Of a stretch of 5,369 bases of DNA, positions 1 to 5,207 are shown piece by piece. Every line of letters begins with the position of its first letter. Position 1 is the stretch's first letter. Below the pieces are notes generated by a model that was not told the DNA's origin, ran no database searches, and worked only from the letters and a program-made list of their open reading frames with translations. The position numbers and the translations under genes are program-made. Source of the DNA: an uncultured Dermatophilus sp. (GTDB taxonomy: Bacteria; Actinomycetota; Actinomycetes; Actinomycetales; Dermatophilaceae); NCBI GenBank assembly GCA_945876925.1, contig CAMCQD010000152.1, positions 1 to 5,369 of the forward strand, written 5' to 3'.

Positions 1-287
1 AACGCCTCGATGACCGCCCCGGCGTAGCCTTCCAGCAGCACCAGGCGGGTCGAGCTGATGTTGAGCGACAGCCGGAACAGCGTAGCCACCAGGATGATGG
101 CCGGGAAAGTCGAGAACTCCAGCGGCTTGGTCACCCGCAAGGCCATGAGCAGGATGAGCAGCGACAGCGCGAGATTAACCGCCAGCAGCATGTCGAGCAG
201 CACGGTCGGGATAGGGATCACCATCATGATGACGACCGCGATGATGAGGGCCGGTACCCCGACTGTGGCGATGTAATTCGGTTTCAC
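1..287 (-). CDS. flhA: FlhA, flagellar export ring component (N-terminal part, cut by window edge)
   Basis: FlhA is the inner-membrane protein whose cytoplasmic domain forms the nonameric export ring of the flagellar type III secretion system and helps use the proton motive force. Only the first 95 codons are present. They read as a start MKPNYIATVGVPALIIA, a first membrane segment at about residues 10-27, a second at about 31-50, then the highly conserved stretch FRLSLNISSTRLVLLEGYAG at about 71-90, which is diagnostic of the FlhA/LcrD family. The start is GTG at 285-287: an in-frame TGA lies at 294-296 and no start codon lies between, so no longer N-terminus is possible without an error in the sequence. 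The cytoplasmic lead before the first membrane segment is about 9 residues, shorter than the roughly 20 of the Salmonella protein. A GAGGTG lies close upstream. It is separated from flhB by 137 bp, unlike the tightly packed genes before it. Confidence 0.96.
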   Translation of the reverse strand, partial: MKPNYIATVGVPALIIAVVIMMVIPIPTVLLDMLLAVNLALSLLILLMALRVTKPLEFSTFPAIILVATLFRLSLNISSTRLVLLEGYAGAVIEA

Positions 288-289
288 GA

Positions 290-295
290 CACCTC
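290..295 (-). promoter_or_regulatory. Ribosome binding site of flhA
   Basis: The coding strand reads GAGGTG, then two bases, then the GTG start. The GAGG core sits 4 bases from the start, a short spacing, but it is the only purine-rich site near the sole permitted start. It overlaps the TGA at 294-296 that closes the upstream open frame. Confidence 0.5.
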
Positions 296-320
296 ACGGC
301 AGTTTCGGGCGCCCGCCCGG

Positions 321-344
321 GCCCGCGCGCCCTTCCGCGCGGGC
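321..344 (-). other. Perfect 9-bp GC stem-loop between flhB and flhA
   Basis: Bases 321-329 (GCCCGCGCG) are the exact reverse complement of 336-344, with a 6-base loop at 330-335. Stem pairs are all G-C, so the hairpin should be very stable in the transcript. No run of T follows in the direction of transcription (the next bases are CCGGGCGGGCGCCC), so it is not a standard intrinsic terminator. It could instead mark a processing or stability point, or a partial attenuator lowering flhA expression relative to flhB. Confidence 0.55.
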
Positions 345-378
345 GCTGCGAAGTACGAGCGGAACAAGAGAACCGGCC

Positions 379-402
379 AGGAGGCAGCGCAGGCGGCCTC
401 CT
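379..402 (-). other. 7-bp stem-loop that would mask an AAGGAGG
   Basis: Bases 379-385 (AGGAGGC) pair exactly with 396-402 (GCCTCCT) across a 10-base loop. On the coding strand the first arm is AGGAGGC, so it contains most of the perfect Shine-Dalgarno sequence at 397-403. Folding would hide that site. No ATG or GTG lies at usable spacing after it; a CTG lies 4 bases on, at 390-392. Function unknown; possibly chance in GC-rich DNA. Confidence 0.35.
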
Positions 403-424
403 TGAAAACTCATCGGCCAGAAGG

Positions 425-1651
425 TCACAGACCTGAGCCGGCGAACCGGCCCGCGTCGCCTCCCGGCCGCGGATCGTACGAGGCCCCTTCAGGCCCGGCC
501 ATCGCGCTCACCCCGAGCGCCTCATCGGTGAGATCCTCGGGCAGGTCGACTCCGTTGAACCCGGCGTGACGCAGCGGCGAGGAATGCTCCCCGGCGGCCC
601 GCCGCAGATCGGACATGCGCATGACGAAGGCGAGCACCTGCGCGATCGCGTCATACAACTCGAACGGGATATACGAATCGACCTCGCACAGCTTGTACAG
701 CGTGCGCGCCATGATGACGTCCCGCACGACCGGCACCCCGTGCGCGGCCGCCTCCTGGCGGATCCGCGCGGCGAGCAGCCCGGCGCCCTTAGCGACCACC
801 TGCGGCGCTCCCTGACCGGACACGTACTTCAGCGCCACCGCGATATGGGCCGGGTTGGTCAGCACCACGGTCGACTCCCCCACCGCGGCCATCATGCGGC
901 GCTGGCCCATCTCACGCTGCTTAGCCCGCCGCTGGCCTTTAACGTGCGGATCGCCTTCCTGCTGCTTGTGCTCCCGCTTGATCTCGTCCTTGCTCATCCG
1001 CAGCGATTTCTCTACGCGGTAACGCTCGACGCCATAGTCGGCGATGGCGATGATCAGCCCGAGGACGCTGATGAGCAGGATCACCGACAGCGCCGTGGAG
1101 GTCACGACGCTGAGGATGCCCGGAAGGCTACGCGAACCACCACCGGTCACCTGCGCGATAGTGTCCCGCACGGCCAGGAACGCGACCAGGCCGAACACGA
1201 CGAACTTGAGCATCGTCTTCGTGAACGTCCACGCGGCCTGCATGCCGAACATGTTCTTTATGCCGGTGACCGGGTTGAGTTTCTTCCATTTGGGAGCGAA
1301 CCGCTTGGCGGAGACGGTGATGCCGCCCTGCGCGATGTGGCCCAGCGACCCGGCCACCATGCAGGTGAGCACCACCGGCGCGATGATAATGACGAATCCG
1401 AGCAGGGCATCTCCCAGGATGCGCAGCGCCCCGTCGGCGTCCGGATCCGCGATGAGCGCGGCGATCTGCTTGAGCATCACCGTCACCCGGTCGAACAGGG
1501 CGGTGATCGCAGCCGGGCCGAGCACGTAGAACGTCAGCACGGTCAGCCACATCGACAGGTCCTGGGTGCGCGGGATATTGCCCTCTTCCCGGGCTTTCTT
1601 ACGCCGCTGGGGAGTGGCTTTCTCAGTTTTCGCGGATTTGTCCTCGGCCAT
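425..1651 (-). CDS. flhB: FlhB, flagellar export switch protein
   Basis: FlhB is the inner-membrane export-gate protein that encircles the FliPQR core and switches substrate class from rod/hook to filament after autocleavage of its cytoplasmic domain. The 408-residue protein has the family's basic start (EKATPQRRKKAREEGNIPRTQDL, residues 10-32), four membrane segments at about 33-53, 80-104, 143-162 and 183-205, a charged linker (about 208-252), and the cytoplasmic domain at about 253-345. The cleavage loop reads VLTNPAHIAVAL (263-274): N266, P267 and H269 of the NPTH motif are kept but Thr is replaced by Ala. The conserved PVVRDVIMARTLYKLCEV and IPFELYDAIAQVLAFV blocks follow. Residues 352-408 form a Gly/Pro/acidic tail past the usual domain end, making it longer than the Bacillus (about 360) and Salmonella (about 383) proteins. 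The ATG overlaps the fliR stop as TAATG, indicating coupled translation, and GGGAGG lies 6 bases upstream. Confidence 0.97.
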   Translation of the reverse strand: MAEDKSAKTEKATPQRRKKAREEGNIPRTQDLSMWLTVLTFYVLGPAAITALFDRVTVMLKQIAALIADPDADGALRILGDALLGFVIIIAPVVLTCMVAGSLGHIAQGGITVSAKRFAPKWKKLNPVTGIKNMFGMQAAWTFTKTMLKFVVFGLVAFLAVRDTIAQVTGGGSRSLPGILSVVTSTALSVILLISVLGLIIAIADYGVERYRVEKSLRMSKDEIKREHKQQEGDPHVKGQRRAKQREMGQRRMMAAVGESTVVLTNPAHIAVALKYVSGQGAPQVVAKGAGLLAARIRQEAAAHGVPVVRDVIMARTLYKLCEVDSYIPFELYDAIAQVLAFVMRMSDLRRAAGEHSSPLRHAGFNGVDLPEDLTDEALGVSAMAGPEGASYDPRPGGDAGRFAGSGL

Positions 1652-2433
1652 TACCCGCCTCCCGCCATGTCCAGCAGTGACGGGAACTGCCGCACCCCCT
1701 GGTCGACCAGCTGGGTGACCGCCTGCGGCAGGGCCATGATGAGCAGCGAACCCAGCACGAGGGTGAGCATGAGCTTGACCGGGAAGCTGAGCTGGAACAC
1801 GTTCATGCTCGGCACCGCCCGGCTCACCAGCCCCAGGGCCAGGTCGGCGAGGAACAGGCAGGCCAGCACCGGCGCGGCCAGCTGCAGGGCCGAGGAGATC
1901 ATGACGCCGAAATCGTGCGTCACGGCCCGGCTCAGCGCTCCCAGGTCGGGGGCCCCGGTCAGCTGCACGCTGAACGAATCCAGCAGCCCGCGCAGCATCA
2001 CCAGATGCCCGCCGGAGGCGAACACCAGCGCGGTGGCGACGAGACTGCTCACCCGGCCCATCACCGAGCTGTTCGAGTTCGACACCGGGTCGAACACGTT
2101 CGCCATCGCGAAACCACCGGTCATGTCGATGTAGTTACCGGCCGCCTGGAATGCCGCGAACAGCAGGTACACGACGAAACCCAGGGTGAGCCCGGCGGCG
2201 ATCTGGAACAGGACCGCGCCGGCGAATGCCCAGATCCCCGTCCAGTACTGGGCGGTCACGAGGGGCCGGACCACCGGGGTCACGGCCACCGAGACCGCGA
2301 ACGCCAGCGTCGTGCGTGAGCGCACGTTGAAGTCGCGTCCGGCGAACGGCGGGGCTATCACGAGGAAAGCCGAGATCCGGAGGAACACCAGGAGCATGGC
2401 CGTCAGGTAGTCGTAGGCGAGTGCGACGTTCAC
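1651..2433 (-). CDS. fliR: FliR, flagellar export gate protein
   Basis: FliR is one of the three subunits (FliP5-FliQ4-FliR1 in characterised systems) of the helical export-gate core through which flagellar subunits cross the membrane. The 260-residue length is normal for the family. Visible are the N-terminal FLRISAFLVIAPPFAGRDF region (17-35), hydrophobic segments at about 10-28, 42-58, 66-95, 127-150, 180-202 and 216-238, the loop ANVFDPVSNSNSSVMGRV (111-128), and the highly conserved C-terminal block LADLALGLVSRAVPSMNVFQ (195-214) followed by FPVK. The usual PQMNVF reads PSMNVF here. The GTG start at 2431-2433 is the first possible one, because the fliQ stop TAG is in the same frame 9 bases upstream. 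No purine-rich ribosome site precedes it, so translation probably depends on coupling to fliQ. Confidence 0.97.
   Translation of the reverse strand: MNVALAYDYLTAMLLVFLRISAFLVIAPPFAGRDFNVRSRTTLAFAVSVAVTPVVRPLVTAQYWTGIWAFAGAVLFQIAAGLTLGFVVYLLFAAFQAAGNYIDMTGGFAMANVFDPVSNSNSSVMGRVSSLVATALVFASGGHLVMLRGLLDSFSVQLTGAPDLGALSRAVTHDFGVMISSALQLAAPVLACLFLADLALGLVSRAVPSMNVFQLSFPVKLMLTLVLGSLLIMALPQAVTQLVDQGVRQFPSLLDMAGGG
1658..1663 (-). promoter_or_regulatory. Ribosome binding site of flhB
   Basis: GGGAGG on the coding strand stands 6 bases before the flhB ATG and lies inside the last codons of fliR (Met-Ala-Gly-Gly-Gly-stop). It supports the ATG at 1649-1651 and the one-base overlap between the two genes. 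Confidence 0.7.
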
Positions 2434-2442
2434 GGCAGCCCG

Positions 2443-2715
2443 CTACCGCTGGAGGTACTGCGGGATGTTCCCGACGATCCCCTGGGTGAACGCGACCGCC
2501 TCGGCCATCATCCAGTTGCCGAAGAACAGCAGGATGAGACCCACCGCGATGAGCTTCGGCACGAAGGTCAGCGTCATTTCCTGCACCTGGGTCACCGATT
2601 GCAGCAACGAGATGAGGAACCCCATGACGAGGCTGACGATCAGCGTGGGCCCGGCGAGCTTGACGCCCAGGATCATCGCCTGCAGGGCCAGCTGCATGAC
2701 ATCGTTCTCGCTCAC
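2443..2715 (-). CDS. fliQ: FliQ, flagellar export gate protein
   Basis: FliQ is the small two-helix subunit that packs around the FliP-FliR core of the flagellar export gate. The 90 residues match the family length. Two membrane helices lie at about residues 13-38 and 53-75, joined by the conserved loop LQSVTQVQEMTLTFVPK (38-54), which is the family hallmark. The start used is GTG at 2713-2715, giving MSENDVMQLALQAMILG; the next in-frame ATG (codon 7) would remove conserved N-terminal residues. A run of six G (2723-2728) ending 7 bases before the GTG can serve as the ribosome site. It follows fliP by 45 bp and precedes fliR by 9 bp. Confidence 0.97.
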   Translation of the reverse strand: MSENDVMQLALQAMILGVKLAGPTLIVSLVMGFLISLLQSVTQVQEMTLTFVPKLIAVGLILLFFGNWMMAEAVAFTQGIVGNIPQYLQR

Positions 2716-2722
2716 CGGCTCA

Positions 2723-2728
2723 CCCCCC
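2723..2728 (-). promoter_or_regulatory. G6 ribosome binding site of fliQ
   Basis: The coding strand carries GGGGGGTGAGCCG directly before the fliQ GTG, so the G-run is placed 7 bases from the start. A homopolymer at the ribosome site is unusual compared with the other sites here. The 6-bp stem CGGGCG/CGCCCG (2728-2733 with 2745-2750) lies just upstream. Confidence 0.5.
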
Positions 2729-2760
2729 GGGCGGCACGCCCCAGCGCCCGTTCGCAGGCA

Positions 2761-3582
2761 TTACCGGACATAGCTGCTCACCAGCGCGGTCGTGATGATT
2801 CCCCAGCCGTCCACCATGACGAATAGCAGCAGCTTGAACGGCAGTGAGATCATCACCGGCGGGAGCATCATCATGCCCATTGACATGAGGATGCTCGCGA
2901 CCACGAGGTCGATGATGAGGAACGGTACGTAGATGACGAACCCGATAATGAACGCCGATTTGAGCTCGGAGATCACGAACGCGGGGATGAGCGTCGTCCA
3001 GCTCGTGTCGGCACGGGTTTGCGGAGGCTGCTCCTGGCTGAGGTTCACCATGGTCTGCAGTTCCGTGTCGCCGGTGTGATTGAGCATGAACTCCCGGATG
3101 GGTTTCCCTGCCCGTTCGAGCGCCTGCGCATTGGTGATCTTGCCCTCCATGAACGGGCTGATCCCGTCCTGGAATGCGCTGGTCATCACCGGCCCCATGA
3201 CGAACAAGCTGAGGAACAGCGCCAGCCCGGCCAGCACCTGGTTGGGCGGGATGGTCGGCGTGCCGATCGCCTGCCGGGTGAGCGCCAGGACGACGGCGAT
3301 CTTGGTGAACGACGTCATCATGAGCAGTACCGACGGGGCCACCGACAGCACCGTGAGCAGCAGGATGATCTGCACCGACAGCGAACGCGGCTGATCGCCG
3401 CCGAAATTGATGCTGACCGAGGGCGTGCCCGGCGCGCTGGGCGCAGTCGGGGTAGCGTACGCCTCCTGGGCGCCGGCGATGAGCCCGGCGGCGATGACCA
3501 GCGCGGCCAGCAGGAACACGGCGGCGATCAGGGCGGCCCGGCGGCCAGCGGCGGTGAGGGTGCCGCCCGCGCGCTCAGTCAC
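2761..3582 (-). CDS. fliP: FliP, flagellar export gate protein
   Basis: FliP forms the main ring of the FliPQR export gate. From the preferred GTG (3580-3582) it is 273 residues. Residues 14-43 (RRAALIAAVFLL... to ...QEAYA) look like a signal peptide, as known for FliP, followed by a short Pro/Thr/Ser spacer. Membrane segments lie at about 69-89, 115-133, 206-232 and 243-268. Family signature one is PAFVISELKSAFIIGF (200-215), where Ile213 stands where Lys, Arg, Glu or Gln is usual. Signature two starts at PFLIIDLVVA (220-229). Met237-239 match the methionine loop that gates the pore in Salmonella FliP. The GTG overlaps the fliO stop by 8 bp with GGGG 7 bases upstream. An ATG at 3631-3633 would add 17 residues (290 in all) but would overlap fliO by 59 bp and place a long Arg-rich lead before the signal peptide, so I consider it less likely. 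Confidence 0.95.
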   Translation of the reverse strand: MTERAGGTLTAAGRRAALIAAVFLLAALVIAAGLIAGAQEAYATPTAPSAPGTPSVSINFGGDQPRSLSVQIILLLTVLSVAPSVLLMMTSFTKIAVVLALTRQAIGTPTIPPNQVLAGLALFLSLFVMGPVMTSAFQDGISPFMEGKITNAQALERAGKPIREFMLNHTGDTELQTMVNLSQEQPPQTRADTSWTTLIPAFVISELKSAFIIGFVIYVPFLIIDLVVASILMSMGMMMLPPVMISLPFKLLLFVMVDGWGIITTALVSSYVR

Positions 3583-4063
3583 GGCCCTGCCCCGCTCGCC
3601 TGTGCCCGCCCGCCAGGGCCGGGTGGTCCGCATCCGCCATCACCGGCTCCGGCCCGGCGGGTTCCGCCTGGCCACCGGGCCGGCGGTGGCGTCCCTGGCG
3701 GCGCAGCAGCGCCTGGACGAGCTGCGCGGCCGCCTCGGATTGGCGGGCGATCCCCTCGGTGGCGCCGGGGGGCTGGGGCACCGGGACGAAGTCAGCCGGG
3801 GCCAGATCGGTGAGCACCTCGACCGCCGAATCAGTCACCCCGAGCACGAGCACCTGCCGGCCTGCTCGCACGACGTGCACGCTGCTGGACTTGGTGAGCT
3901 GGAGGCGCGTGATCACCTCCAGCGGCACCTGCGCGGACCGGCCCGGCCGCGCCTGCCCGGCCCGCCGCTCCAGCCAGCGCAGCGCCACGACCAGCAGGAG
4001 GAGGACGATGCCCAGCGCCGCGACCGTGCGCAGCACCAGGAGCAGCGCGGACGTGCCGGTCAT
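3575..4063 (-). CDS. fliO: FliO, flagellar export-gate assembly protein
   Basis: FliO is a small membrane protein that assists assembly and stability of the FliP ring. The 162-residue protein has one membrane helix at about residues 5-28 and a positive stretch (RWLERRAGQARPGR, 29-42). A short cytoplasmic beta-rich domain follows at about 47-86, with IPL-like PLEVITRLQLTKSSSVHVVR and VLVLGVTDSAVEVL matching the family pattern. The tail from about 95 on is Pro/Gln/Arg-rich, ends in GQGRD and is not conserved-looking; the protein is longer than the Salmonella one (about 125). Identification rests on this architecture plus its place between fliN and fliP. Its ATG overlaps the fliN TGA as ATGA, and its own end overlaps fliP, so translation across all three genes is probably coupled. 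Confidence 0.9.
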   Translation of the reverse strand: MTGTSALLLVLRTVAALGIVLLLLVVALRWLERRAGQARPGRSAQVPLEVITRLQLTKSSSVHVVRAGRQVLVLGVTDSAVEVLTDLAPADFVPVPQPPGATEGIARQSEAAAQLVQALLRRQGRHRRPGGQAEPAGPEPVMADADHPALAGGHRRAGQGRD

Positions 4064-5190
4064 ACTGTGATCCGGCCTTCCCGTGGCCCCACCACCTCCG
4101 AGATGCGCACCGCGAATTCCTCGTCCACGACGACGACCTCACCGTGCGCGATGAGCGTGCCGTTGACGAGCACGTCCACCGGAGCCCCGGCGGCGCGGTC
4201 GAGTTCGACGACCGACCCGGGCGTCAGGCCGAGGATTTCCTGCACGGTCAGCGAGGTGCGGCCCAGCTCGACGGAGACGCCCATGACGACATCGCGCAGC
4301 AGTTCGATCCGGCGCGGGTCGGGGGCCATGGACATGCCGCCGTACAGCGGCTGGAACTGCGGCGCGGACGTCAGCGGCTGGGCGGCCGCCCGGGCGGCGG
4401 CAGCCTGGGCGGCGGCCGCGGCGGCTTCCTCCGGCGACATGGACTGCGCGTAACCCGGGCCCGGATAGGCCGGCACGCCGAACTGCGCCGCGTACGGGTC
4501 CGCTCCCGGGGGCATCATCCCGGCCGGAGGGACGCCCGGGGCGGCACCGGCGGGCACGGGCCCGGCGGCCTGATCGGCTTCCTCGGCACCGGCCTGGGCC
4601 TGTTCGGGCCCGGCCTCCGGCGCGTCAGCGGACCCGGCTTCCGCAGCGGCATCGCCTTCTGCGGCGGCGTCGTCCTCGCCGGCTTCCTGCGCCTCCGCCT
4701 GGGCGATCTCGGCGGCCAGCCCGGCGGCGGCGCCCTGGCCGGTGGCCTCTTTCGGCATGGCCACGAGCAGACCGGCCAGGGTGGCGTCGCGGAAGATCCC
4801 CACCACGGCAGATTCGTCGGACTTTTCCAGCGCGTCGAAGGCGTCGGTCATATTGACCTGGCCATTCTTGAATTCGCCGATTTCCTGGGCCAGCGCGCCC
4901 AGGACCTCGGTGAGCGCCGCGGTCCACAGCGCGCGCGCTTCGGAACGGTCGAAGACCTCCCCCTTGGCGTGGTCGACCAGGCCGGTGACGATGAACACGA
5001 CGGAGCCGGTGTTCCCCGCTCCCTGCAGGTTGGTCTCGACGGCGAAGGCCCCGCCGGGCAGGGAGAGCGTCGTTGCCTGAATCGGGTCGAGGGTCTCTAG
5101 CCGCAGGTTCTCGGAGTCCGCGAAATGCGCAGGCAGGACACCGGCTGCGGTTAGCAGCCCGGTGCCGACGTCTGGTGAATTCGTGGACAT
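4060..5190 (-). CDS. fliN: FliN (FliY-like), flagellar switch C-ring protein with extra N-terminal domain
   Basis: FliN with FliM forms the rotor C-ring that controls rotation direction and binds export substrate complexes. The C-terminal SpoA domain is clear at about residues 295-368: RRIELLRDVVMGVSVELGRT, then LTVQEILGLTPGSVVELD, then PVDVLVNGTLIAHGEV and VRISEVV. At 376 residues it is far longer than the Salmonella protein (137) and near Bacillus FliY (378). The N-terminal about 1-150 resembles a CheC/FliY-type domain, with strands (AFAVETNL, GSVVFIVTG) and a helix LWTAALTEVLGALAQEIGEF (88-107). The phosphatase motif E-x2-N reads E95-V-L-G98, so CheY-P phosphatase activity is doubtful. A low-complexity linker (about 151-290) joins the two parts: Ala/Glu/Asp, then Pro/Gly, then an Ala run. 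The ATG is supported by GAAGGA 6 bases upstream. FliY would be an acceptable name. Confidence 0.93.
   Translation of the reverse strand: MSTNSPDVGTGLLTAAGVLPAHFADSENLRLETLDPIQATTLSLPGGAFAVETNLQGAGNTGSVVFIVTGLVDHAKGEVFDRSEARALWTAALTEVLGALAQEIGEFKNGQVNMTDAFDALEKSDESAVVGIFRDATLAGLLVAMPKEATGQGAAAGLAAEIAQAEAQEAGEDDAAAEGDAAAEAGSADAPEAGPEQAQAGAEEADQAAGPVPAGAAPGVPPAGMMPPGADPYAAQFGVPAYPGPGYAQSMSPEEAAAAAAQAAAARAAAQPLTSAPQFQPLYGGMSMAPDPRRIELLRDVVMGVSVELGRTSLTVQEILGLTPGSVVELDRAAGAPVDVLVNGTLIAHGEVVVVDEEFAVRISEVVGPREGRITV
4381..4731 (-). repeat. Low-complexity Ala/Glu/Pro linker coding region in fliN
   Basis: Codons for residues about 154-270 of FliN use GCC/GCG/GAG/CCG triplets almost only. There is an acidic Ala/Glu/Asp block (about 160-208), a Pro/Gly/Met/Tyr block (about 209-248), and a run of 16 residues that is Ala save one Gln and one Arg (256-270). 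No exact tandem unit repeats; this is biased composition rather than an array. It is expected to be a flexible tether between the N-terminal and SpoA domains. Confidence 0.7.
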
Positions 5191-5196
5191 GTGCGA

Positions 5197-5202
5197 TCCT
5201 TC
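5197..5202 (-). promoter_or_regulatory. Ribosome binding site of fliN
   Basis: GAAGGA on the coding strand lies 6 bases before the ATG of fliN, within the 17-bp gap after the fliM stop. It fixes the fliN start at 5188-5190. Confidence 0.75.
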
Positions 5203-5207
5203 AGCGG

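Larger units (their letters stand above)
288..424 (-). other. flhB-flhA intergenic gap (137 bp) with an open 39-codon frame
   Basis: This is the only long gap in an otherwise tightly packed gene row. On the coding strand it contains, in transcriptional order, an ATG at 411-413, a perfect AAGGAGG at 397-403, a 7-bp stem around 379-402, a 9-bp GC stem at 321-344, and palindromic GC runs at 307-322. The frame from the ATG (294-413) is open for 39 codons, beginning MSFQGGRLRC and containing the hydrophobic run CLLAGSLVPLVL. It ends at TGA six bases before the flhA start and is in the same frame as flhA. The ATG has no good ribosome site upstream; the AAGGAGG lies inside the frame, 4 bases before a CTG. 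In GC-rich DNA a 40-codon open frame can arise by chance, so I do not call it a gene. A role as leader or regulator of flhA is only inference. No family is recognised. Confidence 0.5.

Noticed and set aside
321..344. GC hairpin as an intrinsic terminator ending the operon after flhB
   Set aside because: No T-run follows in the direction of transcription and flhA continues in the same direction, so termination is not supported.
566..2134. A 522-codon open frame on the plus strand across flhB and fliR
   Set aside because: It is antisense to two clear flagellar genes, is rich in His/Arg/Asp as expected for a GC-rich antisense shadow, and shows no recognisable domain.
2723..2728. G6 run before fliQ as a phase-variable tract
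   Set aside because: Six bases is short for slipped-strand switching; it is adequately explained as the fliQ ribosome site.
2728..2750. 6-bp inverted repeat in the fliP-fliQ gap (CGGGCG / CGCCCG) as a regulatory hairpin
   Set aside because: Short stem with an 11-base loop in very GC-rich DNA; such matches are expected by chance.
3407..4453. A 348-codon plus-strand open frame across fliP, fliO and fliN
   Set aside because: Low-complexity Arg/Ser/Thr/Ala composition opposite real genes; a by-product of GC-rich codons in the minus-strand genes.
4144..5100. A 318-codon plus-strand frame opposite fliN
   Set aside because: Gly/Arg/His-rich and lies wholly opposite the FliN reading frame; no family features.
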